Below are positions 8,641-16,410 of a stretch of 64,000 bases of DNA, one piece after another. Made by a program: the position numbers and the translations under genes. The stretch covers positions 87,136 to 151,135 of the forward strand of contig CAWFKW010000007.1 of assembly GCA_963816535.1 (NCBI GenBank), read 5' to 3'. Each line of letters begins with the position of its first letter. The stretch's first letter is position 1. The stretch is from CAWFKW01 sp963816535 (GTDB taxonomy: Bacteria > Bacteroidota > Ignavibacteria > Tepidaquicellales > OLB5). The notes under the pieces are model-generated. The model saw only the letters and a list, made by a program, of their open reading frames with translations. It ran no database searches and was not told where the DNA came from.

Positions 8641-9665
8641 TTATTTTTCCCCATCAGGCACAGCGCAAAATAATTTTTGCTGTCAGTCCATTTGTTCAGA
8701 ACTTTTAAGCCTGCATTGTTAGCTATGTCGTTTATCATTTGTCCGGTGAATTTGTAAGAGTTCTCGGTATGGATAGTTTCTCCTTTGTAGAAATGAATTT
8801 TTTCTTTTATCCCATGGATGCATACGGCTTGTTCGACAGTCGAAACCAAATGCATTTCCATCCTGCTCTCGGCGCGGTTAAAATAAGCGCGGTGGCGGAA
8901 TTTTCTGAGGTCAAACTCGCCCCCGAGCTCGTTATTAATACGCTGCAAATGGTTTATGTTGAACATCGCCGTAACTCCCGCCGCGTCATCGTAAGCGGCA
9001 TTCAGAACAGCCTCATCTTTCACAAGGTCAAAGCCGATTAGAAAAGTATCGTCTCCCCTCATTATTCTCCCGATGCGCATAACCAGGGCCATAGCATCGG
9101 TAAGGTCAAAGTTGCCAATGCTTGAGCCAAGGAACACTATCATCTTAGGAAGCGCTGTAATTGAATCCGCAACTTTCAAACCTTCTTCATATTCTGAAAG
9201 AACGCCCTTTACGGCCAGCCTGTCAAAATCTTCTATGAGCGACTCGGAGCTGGGAATGATTATGTCTGAAACATCGATAGGTATATAAGTGAGTCCGCCG
9301 TTATTTGAAATGAATGAATTTATTATGTAGCGGGTCTTGATGGAAGTTCCTGCGCCAAGCTCTAATATAACACTCTTGCCGTTGTTAATCTTATAGATTT
9401 CGCTTGAATGATGTTTTAGTATTTCAGCTTCGGTGCGTGTTACATAATACTCGGGCGTCTCGCAGATCTTCTCAAACAGCGCCGAACCGGCAGCGTCATA
9501 AAAATATTTCGGCAGAAGAAATTTATTGAGAGCCAGCAGCCCTACTTTAACGTCTTCAGCGAAAGTATTTTTCCTGATACCGCTGTTAACATAGTAGAGC
9601 GAGAACCTTGAGCTGATCTCGCGAAGTTCAACTTCAAATATGCTATTTTTATCAGGATTTTCCAA
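8637..9665 (-). CDS. egtD: L-histidine N-alpha-methyltransferase EgtD
   Basis: SAM-dependent methyltransferase that trimethylates histidine to hercynine, the substrate of EgtB. The 342-residue protein carries the family block LPKYFYDAAGSALFEKIC and YYVTRTEAEIL, the SAM-binding ILELGAGTSIKTR, YIPIDVS, and FLGSSIGNFD (the Asn region that contacts histidine in EgtD). Near the C-terminus is ESRMEMHLVS, the region of the substrate-binding Glu/Ser pair. The start appears to be TTG at 9665 (MENPDKNSIF), because no ATG lies upstream in frame and the N-terminal length is normal. With egtB at 2.2-3.6 kb it supplies the two-step EgtD/EgtB route; no egtC or egtE is visible in the window. Confidence 0.9.
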   Translation of the reverse strand: MENPDKNSIFEVELREISSRFSLYYVNSGIRKNTFAEDVKVGLLALNKFLLPKYFYDAAGSALFEKICETPEYYVTRTEAEILKHHSSEIYKINNGKSVILELGAGTSIKTRYIINSFISNNGGLTYIPIDVSDIIIPSSESLIEDFDRLAVKGVLSEYEEGLKVADSITALPKMIVFLGSSIGNFDLTDAMALVMRIGRIMRGDDTFLIGFDLVKDEAVLNAAYDDAAGVTAMFNINHLQRINNELGGEFDLRKFRHRAYFNRAESRMEMHLVSTVEQAVCIHGIKEKIHFYKGETIHTENSYKFTGQMINDIANNAGLKVLNKWTDSKNYFALCLMGKNN

Positions 9666-9816
9666 TTTTGAAGTAATTTTGTTTGGGCGAAGCTAAATTT
9701 AGCAATAATTTCAGGCAGTTCCAAATTTATATTTATAACGGATGGACTAAAGCAAATACCCCACTTTCGCATAAAAAGTTCCGGCGCAATTTTATTATTT
9801 TTCTATTGGGGCTCTT

Positions 9817-10530
9817 TCACAGCGTATTCAGCTGCTGTGCTTCATAAACTTTTATTGCCGAGCCTTTTGCCAGTGTAACGTTATACGGTTTTTGAGAATC
9901 AATGGATTTCCAGTGATTGCCGTACACCTCGCCGAAATCAAAATTTGTTTTAAAATCAGTTACCGGGTATATTTCCCAGATCGGATGCTCGACCCTGTAT
10001 ACAAGAGTCTCTCCCGAGCGTGTTGTTCCAAATCCCCACTCATGTTCTTTAAAGAAATGTTCCGCCGAATTTTCCGGCGGCATGAAAGATTTATTTTCAG
10101 CCTGAACTTTTATTGAGTATTCCTTTGAATCGACTTCAATCGTATGAGACAGCAAGATCTTTTCATCGAACGCAATTTCATTCTTCATATTAATCTTCCT
10201 GTAATTCTCGTTGAAGAAAATATTTGCTCCCAGAACGGTAAGATAGTTCGGGACAAACTCGCGTATGAAAACAACTCCTCTTTGTTCTTTGTACTTAACA
10301 TAGAAACGAAGATTTATTTCAGGGAAGTTAACGTTAAAAGGAACGTGAATTCCTTTAACTTTGGTATCTGCAAAATCAAATGCCACCAGGCTGATAAACG
10401 CAGCGCCGCCGATTGTATCAGGCTGAAATCCTTCGGGCAGATACGGCTGAAGCGCCTCCGGCTCAACCCGGTAAGAAGCCAAAAGGAGATTCTCCCACTT
10501 TGCAGTCAAAAATATTTTTTTATCGCTCAT
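9817..10530 (-). CDS. DUF2071 (YqjF-like) protein
   Basis: A 237-residue soluble protein of the DUF2071/YqjF family, whose biochemical role is not established. Family features are the N-terminal TAKWENLLLASYRVEPEAL, LQPYLPEGFQPDTIGGAAFI and the central INLRFYVKYKEQRGVVFIRE. Length is normal. The ATG at 10530 overlaps the stop of the PAP2 gene by 4 bp, so it is the second gene of a two-gene operon. A link to lipid metabolism would be guilt by association only. Confidence 0.8.
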   Translation of the reverse strand: MSDKKIFLTAKWENLLLASYRVEPEALQPYLPEGFQPDTIGGAAFISLVAFDFADTKVKGIHVPFNVNFPEINLRFYVKYKEQRGVVFIREFVPNYLTVLGANIFFNENYRKINMKNEIAFDEKILLSHTIEVDSKEYSIKVQAENKSFMPPENSAEHFFKEHEWGFGTTRSGETLVYRVEHPIWEIYPVTDFKTNFDFGEVYGNHWKSIDSQKPYNVTLAKGSAIKVYEAQQLNTL

Positions 10531-11237
10531 TGGGCGGCGGTCCCTTCGGGGAGAGATTTTCTTAACGACACAAGTACAAATGTTATGAGCAGGGCGTTAA
10601 TAGCGCCGGCAACCACGTCAGATGGCCAGTGCTGGTTATGATAGATTCTGCTCAGGCATGTTATTACTGCGAGCGCGTAGTAAAAAGACTTGAGGTAGAT
10701 ATTCTTAGTTGATGATGCAAGCGCGGCTGAGAGCGCGAACGACACCGCTGCATGCCCGGAAAGAAAAGAGAACATATCGTTGTTATCCCAGTTCCATCCG
10801 CTGAATGCGAAGTCGCCGTGATTGGTATAAGGCCTCCACCTGCCGAACAGAGATTTAAACAACAGTGTGACAAATCCAGAGTAGATGTAAGCCTCGCCCA
10901 CCAGCAGCCCGGTTTCGCGCATTTTATTTTGTGAAAATAACAACCCGCCAAAATACAACGCGATGAATAAGTACAAGGTCAGCGCGCCGTTGCCATACCA
11001 CCTGCCAAAATCAAATACTTCAGATATCAGGCCGCCCTTCCAACTAAGGATAAAATCTCTGATCGCATTGTCCAGGTAAAATGCCGATAAGATAATAAAG
11101 ATGCATACCAGCGAGAGCTGCCAGCGGCTGACCATTTTATTTAGCGCCGCCGGATAGACTTTTTTAAAGTCGATCCAAAGCTGCATTAAGTCATTTTTAA
11201 CAAGTGTGCCCAAAAGTTTGTTCGATAATTCGATCAA
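10527..11237 (-). CDS. PAP2-family membrane phosphatase
   Basis: Integral membrane phosphatase of the PAP2/type 2 phosphatidic acid phosphatase family. All three catalytic motifs are visible: KSLFGRWRP (Kx6RP), SFLSGHA (PSGH variant with Leu for Pro) and SRIYHNQHWPSD (SRx5Hx3D). They lie between hydrophobic segments giving about five or six transmembrane helices. Substrates of the family include undecaprenyl pyrophosphate and phosphatidic acid or PG-phosphate; which applies here is open. The reading frame opens at a TTG at 11237; an internal ATG 17 codons later is an alternative. It overlaps the DUF2071 gene downstream by 4 bp. Confidence 0.87.
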   Translation of the reverse strand: MIELSNKLLGTLVKNDLMQLWIDFKKVYPAALNKMVSRWQLSLVCIFIILSAFYLDNAIRDFILSWKGGLISEVFDFGRWYGNGALTLYLFIALYFGGLLFSQNKMRETGLLVGEAYIYSGFVTLLFKSLFGRWRPYTNHGDFAFSGWNWDNNDMFSFLSGHAAVSFALSAALASSTKNIYLKSFYYALAVITCLSRIYHNQHWPSDVVAGAINALLITFVLVSLRKSLPEGTAAQ

Positions 11238-11313
11238 TCAGTCATTGAGCAAAAATAGATATTATTTTAATGAATGTTAATGAAAATTGAGGTCTGCTGA
11301 TCTTAAATAAGAA

Positions 11314-11347
11314 AAGGCGCATAACTAATTTCTAAGCGATGCGCCTT
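11314..11347 (-). terminator. Intrinsic terminator of the OMP gene
   Basis: On the minus strand, AAGGCGCAT and ATGCGCCTT form a 9-bp stem around a 16-nt loop, followed by TTCTTATTT. It lies 31 bp after the stop of the outer-membrane protein gene. Confidence 0.75.
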
Positions 11348-11378
11348 AACGTCAAAAGACTAGGAGGAAGAATATTTT

Positions 11379-12002
11379 TTATAGGTGGAACCAGGCCCCG
11401 GCTGTGATTTGAAGTCCAGTTGTTTTAAATGTCTGCGTAGTAGCGTTCTTTAAAATATTTGATAGCCCGAATGCGTAACCAAACTGACCATACAGGTCTA
11501 TTTTAGGAGCTATTTTAAAACCAACTCCTCCGCCAATCAAAAGATTAAAGTCAGTGCCGCTGATACTGCTGCTGATGTCGGTTGAAGTTCCATTTCCACC
11601 CTGCGGAGTATCATCAGCGTTTGCTGACATGTTAATTCCAAGAATCGGACCTGCAATTAAGAATGGCTTAACTTCTGTCAAAGGAAACGTCACTTTCAAC
11701 AAAACCGGAATTTCAAAATAATTAAGCTTATCTGTAACAGTCCCGCCGGCCCCGTCATTTCCTGATGCGCCTTTCATAACAAATCTTAATCCTGGCTGTA
11801 TGGAAATATAATGGCCAAACCCTACATCGAGGTCTGCCCCAAATATCATACCCGTCCTGGTAGATGTTGAAATATCAGGCGTTGTTGTAAAATTAGCGAT
11901 GTTAATGCCAACTTCTGGTCCTATAGCTAACTTTACCTGTGAATAAGAGGCAGTGGTTAACAAGACACCCAGAATTAGAACAAGAAAGATTTTGAATTTC
12001 AT
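11379..12002 (-). CDS. Outer-membrane beta-barrel protein (PorT-like)
   Basis: A 207-residue exported protein with a clear signal peptide (about residues 1-21, ending TASYSQ). The mature part is rich in alternating hydrophobic strands with aromatic/glycine turns (e.g. IQPGLRFVMKG, YFEIPVLLKVTFP, VKPFLIAGPILGIN, FNLLIGGGVGFK), as in the small outer-membrane barrel family related to PorT. It ends AGAWFHL, with a C-terminal hydrophobic residue fitting a barrel assembled by Bam. The start is backed by AAAGGAG upstream, and a terminator follows. It is divergent from paralogue 2 of the FVxSPxFNK family. The cargo or role is unknown. Confidence 0.8.
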   Translation of the reverse strand: MKFKIFLVLILGVLLTTASYSQVKLAIGPEVGINIANFTTTPDISTSTRTGMIFGADLDVGFGHYISIQPGLRFVMKGASGNDGAGGTVTDKLNYFEIPVLLKVTFPLTEVKPFLIAGPILGINMSANADDTPQGGNGTSTDISSSISGTDFNLLIGGGVGFKIAPKIDLYGQFGYAFGLSNILKNATTQTFKTTGLQITAGAWFHL

Positions 12003-12039
12003 TTTTTCTCCTTTAGTTTGAAATTATTAATTTAATAAA

Positions 12040-12210
12040 TTATGGAACTGTATAACTTGATGTGGCGCTGTATGAAGCGCCTCCGCTATCAACTGTACCT
12101 GCATAATAAAATTTCGACTGCTGCCCCGAAGTAACGCCGATCTATTCGCTTATCTTGTACGCTGTATCTTTGCTGAATGCGTAATTAGAATTCTGATTTT
12201 TATAGTTGTG
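12040..12210 (-). pseudogene. Remnant of a coding sequence with an in-frame stop
   Basis: The minus strand reads HNYKNQNSNYAFSKDTAYKI, SE, then TAG (12142-12144), then IGVTSGQQSKFYYAGTVDSG and further small polar residues to a TAA at 12040-12042. The composition looks like the C-terminal end of an extracellular protein. It has no start or upstream extension. I recognise no family; the call rests on protein-like composition on both sides of the stop. Confidence 0.4.
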
Positions 12211-12343
12211 TCAGATAATAAGGATGAAAAACAGATGACCCTTTTACGCAAGATACTCTCTTTTTCATTAAAATTAAATAGTCTAGTTAAATTATTATTA
12301 ATTATACAATTTTGATTTTATAGTCCGCAAATCTAAATAAAAA

Positions 12344-12453
12344 TACCCCCAAAGCTTCAAAATTCAGAATTACGTATGGCGATACGATGCTTCTTTATCC
12401 CGGAAGTCATTGGGGGTACAACTTTCAAATCTGTGAAACATCACTATCGCCAT
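12344..12453. promoter_or_regulatory. Interleaved inverted-repeat element 2 (X-Y-X'-Y')
   Basis: X is TACCCCCA (12344-12351), extended by GCTTC to 12358, pairing with X' GAAG..TGGGGGTA (12403-12418). Y is TATGGCGATA (12375-12384) plus GATG (12386-12389), pairing with Y' CATC (12439-12442) and TATCGCCATA (12444-12453). The order is again interleaved. The element ends 179 bp before the ATG of paralogue 2. Between it and the gene there is a further small hairpin, AAACGG..CCGTTT (about 12503-12529). Confidence 0.6.
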
Positions 12454-12631
12454 ATTGGGTACAAACATAAGGAAAGCTTCTGAGGAAGTGCAAAGAAAAA
12501 TAAACGGCAAGTTAGAGAAAAACCGTTTACAGATCATCAGGATATTTGGGAAAAAACATTTATTTCTGTGGTTTTTTCAAGTTTTATTGTTATTTTGGAT
12601 CAATCAAATTAGAACATTTTGTAGTATTCAT

Positions 12632-14098
12632 ATGCAGAATTTTAAATTAATTGAGCTTTTGAAGACTCTTGATAAGAAGGAAATTCGCCGCCTGGGCGAA
12701 TTTGTGGAATCGCCGTATTTCAATAAAAATGAAAATGTTATGAGGTTGTTCGGGGCTCTTTCAAAATACCACCCGGGGTTTGAGAACAGGAACCTCACAA
12801 TTGAAAAGCTGTTTAAGAAACTTTTTCCCCGGGATAAATATGATTACCACAAAATAAACAACGTTATATCCGATCTGTACAAGCTTTCGGAAAGGTTCTT
12901 TTCCATTCAGAATTTCGAAGAGAAAATGGAATCCGGAGACACAGCCGTCCTGAAGACGCTGACCGATAAAAAGCTGCATGGAATTTTCAAACAAAAATTC
13001 AAACAGCTTGAAGAAATAAACGAAAGCGCTGAATTCAAGGATGAAATGTACTGGTTCAATAAATACAGGCTGATGGCCGAGCGCCGCATAAATCTTTTCG
13101 ATATCGCGCCCAACACACAGCTTGAGCTTATGCAGGAAGAATTTAACAGGTTTCTGAAATATACCCTGATAAAACTCCTCCGGTTTTACTCGACGATGAT
13201 ACATGAGGTAAGGCAAAACAACGTCGTTTACACTTTAAGGATGTTCGAAGAAGCTCTGGAGTTCCTCGAAAAAAATGAACGGGAAAACGGAGGCTTTAAG
13301 GAACCGCCGATACTTTCTGTGTATAAGAACAGCATCTACCTGGCCCTCAGGGAAGAAAGAAAATATTACGATGAGCTTGCAGCCCTGAAGAACAAATACT
13401 TTAATGAGTTCACGCCTCTTGACCGGAAATTTATTTTCACACACCTTTTCGGTTTCATAGCTCATAAACTTATGACCGAGGGCGACTATTCATATTACAT
13501 CGAAGCGTTTGAACACCATAAAGAAACGCTTGAACGGGGCATACAGGACGAGAGCGACATATCATATTTCGATTTTGTGAATTATGTAAAATCGGCATGC
13601 TCTGTCGGCGAGTTTGACTGGGCGCGGCAGTTCATAGAAAAATATAAGCACGTTCTGCCGGAAGAAGAAAAGAACAACACATTGAATTTCAGCTACGGGA
13701 CCATCGAACAGAAATCAGGCAACGCGGAAAAGGCGCTGGGGTTCTACGCCAAAACTAATTTCTCAAACTTTATCATGAAGGAACAGGTGAAGATATTACA
13801 GTGCAGGCTGCTCTATGAACTGGGAATGGATGAGCAAGCTCTTGCCGCCATAGATTCGTTCAGGCATTATCTTCAAAGGGAAAAGCTGATAACTGACGAC
13901 CATCGCGGGTTATTCTACCTCTTCCTGAAATACCTGACACAGATGATAAAAGTCCGGGAATCGCGCTCAAGCTCTGAATACGATTTTATGGTTGAAAAGC
14001 TCCGCAAAGACGTGACTGAGATGAAGATGAATATTTTCGGCGTGAGGTTATGGGAGCTGGAACAGATAGACAAACTAAACAAACCTGGATCTAAATAA
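12632..14098 (+). CDS. Uncharacterised helical protein, FVxSPxFNK family, paralogue 2
   Basis: The 488-residue product starts MQNFKLIELLKTLDKKEI, then FVESPYFNKNENV and KYHPGFENRNLTIEKLFKKL. I chose the ATG at 12632 because it aligns exactly with the starts of the other two paralogues; a longer frame from a TTG at 12455 would add an unrelated hydrophobic leader and run through the spacer. Conserved internal motifs are GEFDWARQFIEKYKHVLPEE, LNFSYGTIEQKSG (TPR-like) and AIDSFRHYLQREK near the C-terminus. The protein is charged, helical and probably cytoplasmic. Its last 8 bp overlap the convergent NUDIX gene. No known function. Confidence 0.85.
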   Translation: MQNFKLIELLKTLDKKEIRRLGEFVESPYFNKNENVMRLFGALSKYHPGFENRNLTIEKLFKKLFPRDKYDYHKINNVISDLYKLSERFFSIQNFEEKMESGDTAVLKTLTDKKLHGIFKQKFKQLEEINESAEFKDEMYWFNKYRLMAERRINLFDIAPNTQLELMQEEFNRFLKYTLIKLLRFYSTMIHEVRQNNVVYTLRMFEEALEFLEKNERENGGFKEPPILSVYKNSIYLALREERKYYDELAALKNKYFNEFTPLDRKFIFTHLFGFIAHKLMTEGDYSYYIEAFEHHKETLERGIQDESDISYFDFVNYVKSACSVGEFDWARQFIEKYKHVLPEEEKNNTLNFSYGTIEQKSGNAEKALGFYAKTNFSNFIMKEQVKILQCRLLYELGMDEQALAAIDSFRHYLQREKLITDDHRGLFYLFLKYLTQMIKVRESRSSSEYDFMVEKLRKDVTEMKMNIFGVRLWELEQIDKLNKPGSK

Positions 14099-14627
14099 AA
14101 AACTTCTCGGCCAGGGCCCACGCGGCAAGCGTCATGCCGTCAAATATTTCATTCGATCTTATTTTTGCCTGCAGCTCGCTTACAGTTAGCTCAACCGGCT
14201 CAAACTCCTCATGGTCGTCTTTGGAAAACTCGGCAGACGGCCTTAGGTTCCTAGCTATGAAAACATGGCATATCTCGTCTGTAACGCCTATGTAAGGATT
14301 AAACGAACCAACCTTCTCAAAATCTCCGTCCATACCAACCTCTTCGATAAGCTCTTTACGCGAAACCTCTTCGGGCGTCTGCCCTTCTTTTATTCCGCCG
14401 CCCGGGAAACCAATACTCTCGCGCCTGCTCAGGTACCTGAACTGATTGACCATGAGAATTCTACCGCCGGCTAAAACCGGGACCGTAAATGCCGAACCGG
14501 CTGTATGGCAGATATGATAGTCGCCTTCCCTTCCGTCTTCGACCATATACCTGTCAACAATGTAAGTCCACCAGGGATTTTTGAGCTTGATGGCGCTTGT
14601 TAAAGTCTTCCAGTGTTTTAAAGCCAT
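14091..14627 (-). CDS. NUDIX hydrolase, ADP-ribose pyrophosphatase-like
   Basis: A 178-residue NUDIX protein that should hydrolyse a nucleoside diphosphate linked to another moiety. The Nudix box is GGGIKEGQTPEEVSRKELIE followed by EVG, about residues 76-98. Compared with the consensus, the first box Glu is Gln (EGQT) and the usual Arg is Lys (RKEL), while the catalytic ELxEE core is intact. The preceding VNQFRYLSRRESIGFPGG resembles ADP-ribose pyrophosphatases (QYR..P..E.PAG). It is the last gene of the run 15581-14091: the DUF1622 gene ends 3 bp upstream. The exact substrate is uncertain. Confidence 0.85.
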   Translation of the reverse strand: MALKHWKTLTSAIKLKNPWWTYIVDRYMVEDGREGDYHICHTAGSAFTVPVLAGGRILMVNQFRYLSRRESIGFPGGGIKEGQTPEEVSRKELIEEVGMDGDFEKVGSFNPYIGVTDEICHVFIARNLRPSAEFSKDDHEEFEPVELTVSELQAKIRSNEIFDGMTLAAWALAEKFFI

Positions 14628-14630
14628 ATC

Positions 14631-15002
14631 CTAATTCTTAGTTCCATTTCCGCCGGCTCCCAGCTTTTTTAGCTGTTCAATTTCTTTATTCAGGAAGAAG
14701 CTGAGAAGGATTCGTATCACCACTATCCCGCCAAGCTCTATAAGCTCTTCTGTGGTTGGTTTTAAAATAGTCTGGATAATATCGGCGGCGATAAGGAACT
14801 CAAGCCCGAACAAAATGTAATAGCCGAAATCATGCCTGATAATATCAAGCGCAGAAATGTCAAACTTTTTTGAAAGCCGCTTAAACTCTGCCCTGATGAA
14901 ATGAATTACAGCAAGCAAGGCGCCATATATCATTATGGCAAAGCTTATATCTTCCAGGGCATGCGCAATGTAAAGAATGTATTCGTAAAAATAATCAACC
15001 AT
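14631..15002 (-). CDS. DUF1622 family membrane protein
   Basis: A 123-residue inner-membrane protein of the DUF1622 family with three hydrophobic helices (about residues 8-35, 55-80 and 88-108). Typical stretches are FDISALDIIRHDFGYYILFG, LEFLIAADIIQTI and IVVIRILLSFFLNKEIEQ. Family function is unknown. It sits between yjbQ (10 bp) and the NUDIX gene (3 bp), so it is co-transcribed with both. Confidence 0.8.
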   Translation of the reverse strand: MVDYFYEYILYIAHALEDISFAIMIYGALLAVIHFIRAEFKRLSKKFDISALDIIRHDFGYYILFGLEFLIAADIIQTILKPTTEELIELGGIVVIRILLSFFLNKEIEQLKKLGAGGNGTKN

Positions 15003-15012
15003 ATTTGTTCAG

Positions 15013-15444
15013 CTACTTAATTGTATCTCCGATCACGGTAACCATTATCTTCCGCCTGCCGCCGTTATTGCGGTGCTCGCACAGGTAGATGCCCTGCCAC
15101 GTGCCAAGGTTAAGCCTGCCGTCTGTAACAGGCGCAGTAACCGACGCGCCGATGATAGATGACTTAATATGCGAGGTCATGTCATCGCTGCCTTCGAGAG
15201 TGTGAAGATAATAGCTGGCCGATTCAGGGACCATCTTGTTAAAATGAGTTTCCATATCGGCTCTTACGTCGGGGTCGGCATTCTCATTTATCGTAAGCGA
15301 AGCCGACGTATGTTTAATAAAAAAGTGTGCCAGCCCCGCCCTGAAAAGCTTTAGTTCGGGAATTTCCTTTTGCAGCTCGTTAGTCACAAGGTGGAAACCC
15401 CTCTTCTTTGGCGAGAGTATTATTTCTTTTTGAACTACTTTCAA
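15013..15444 (-). CDS. yjbQ: YjbQ/UPF0047 family protein
   Basis: A 143-residue member of the UPF0047 (YjbQ) family, for which a secondary thiamine-phosphate synthase activity has been described. Conserved features: FIKHTSASLTINENADPDV, TLEGSDDMTSHIKSSIIGAS, LGTWQGIYLCEH and the C-terminal RKIMVTVIGD. The His and Asp residues of HTSAS and GSDDM are those usually assigned to the active site. It starts at TTG 15444, which overlaps the TGA of the upstream 46-residue ORF (TTGA overlap), a sign of translational coupling. Confidence 0.88.
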   Translation of the reverse strand: MKVVQKEIILSPKKRGFHLVTNELQKEIPELKLFRAGLAHFFIKHTSASLTINENADPDVRADMETHFNKMVPESASYYLHTLEGSDDMTSHIKSSIIGASVTAPVTDGRLNLGTWQGIYLCEHRNNGGRRKIMVTVIGDTIK

Positions 15445-15581
15445 GCTTCTTCTTTTTTGTTCACCCGGTCTTCAAGTTTCTTTGCCTTAACATCATCCAT
15501 CGATGTCTTAACTATCATGAACATATATAATCCAAAAAGAAGAACGCCGATCACGCAAATTACTACTAGCGCTACATCCAT
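15441..15581 (-). CDS. 46-residue single-helix membrane mini-protein
   Basis: A short gene on the minus strand from ATG 15581 to TGA 15441. The product is MDVALVVICVIGVLLFGLYM, then FMIVKTSMDDVKAKKLEDRV and NKKEEA: one transmembrane helix (about residues 3-24) and a charged, helical cytoplasmic tail. Its stop overlaps the TTG start of yjbQ, so it heads the four-gene operon with yjbQ, DUF1622 and NUDIX. I recognise no family. The hydrophobic/charged split and the translational overlap make it likely to be real. Confidence 0.6.
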   Translation of the reverse strand: MDVALVVICVIGVLLFGLYMFMIVKTSMDDVKAKKLEDRVNKKEEA

Positions 15582-15589
15582 TATTTTTT

Positions 15590-15716
15590 ACCTCTCCCCC
15601 TACCCCCTCTCCACATAGAGAGGGGAAATAATCTATTTCAAAAATTCAGAAATCGCTTTGTTAATCTATGCCTCACCCCCGGCCCCTCTCCACATAGAGA
15701 AAGGGGGTACATGGGG
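15590..15716. repeat. Paired CCCCCTCTCCACATAGAGAGGGG-type spacer repeats
   Basis: Two related units: CCCCTACCCCCTCTCCACAT with AGAGAGGGG at 15596-15624, and CCCCGGCCCCTCTCCACATA with GAGAAAGGGGG at 15677-15707. Each can form a CCCTCTC..GAGAGGG hairpin. They belong to the dispersed hairpin repeats of this genome. No gene is supported. Confidence 0.65.
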
Positions 15717-16410
15717 TTAGAAAAAAGCTATTTCAAGTTCCGTTCACTTGTGCAAATCTTTTGGTTAATTGGATAAAAGATGAAAATTGCCTTACTATAA
15801 AATAATGAAGTTATAAGAAATTTAACAGTGAATAAAAATATAACCCCGGTTTGCAGCCTGCGGGGCTAAAATGCAAATCGGCCCTCTCCTGGTGAAAGGG
15901 GAAATGAAATGCAACTATAAACCTGACCGTGTGAGTCTTAAGGGCGGGTTTTAGTTTTACGATATTTGTTCTTAGGTTTTGTTTTCCGCTTTTTGTCTTT
16001 TTTTCTGCTTTTCGGATTTCGTCTTTTTTTACAGAATAAAATTTGTCCCATGGGACAATAATTGATTTTCAACCAGTTAGACGAATTTACGTCTCGACAT
16101 CGGTTTGGCCAACCAAGTGTGCGGCAGGGAGAACCTTCAGGGTGACGCCTCTCTCCCCACCCGGAGCTTTTTGATTTGTTGCCGGAAACCCCTTTGAAAC
16201 CTGCTGGAGCAATAATAATACATTTGCACAACCACTGCAATCCTAAAATTTATACATATGTTTAGAGCAAGGTTTGGCACGAAAGTTGTTTACAGCAGTA
16301 AAAAGTTTATAAAGTTATAAGGTTCGTAAAGTTAAACAGTCAATAAAGTTAAAACTTTCTACTTTATAGACTTTCTGCTTTATGAACTGTTCTTTCTGCT
16401 TTCTGCCTTT
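15717..16410. other. Long gene-free spacer with several palindromes
   Basis: No gene is supported here. A 100-codon frame on the minus strand (15938-16240) is only low-complexity Lys/Arg/Thr at its C-terminus and is not credible. The stretch contains the perfect 16-bp palindrome TTGTCCCATGGGACAA (16043-16058), the hairpin GACGaatttaCGTC (about 16080-16093), TTGGCCAA, and GGGAGA..TCTCTCCC (about 16127-16159). Their density suggests either a degraded repeat cluster or a small structured RNA. From 16290 to 16410 the sequence is AT-rich with 'aaagtt' and 'ctttctgcttt' tracts. Confidence 0.45.

Noticed and set aside
12455..12631. N-terminal extension of paralogue 2 from a TTG at 12455
   Set aside because: The other two paralogues start at the position equivalent to ATG 12632, and the extension would begin immediately after the Y' arm of the spacer element.
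15938..16240. 100-codon open frame on the minus strand
   Set aside because: Its translation ends in low-complexity Lys/Arg/Thr and crosses several palindromes; no start signal and no family resemblance.
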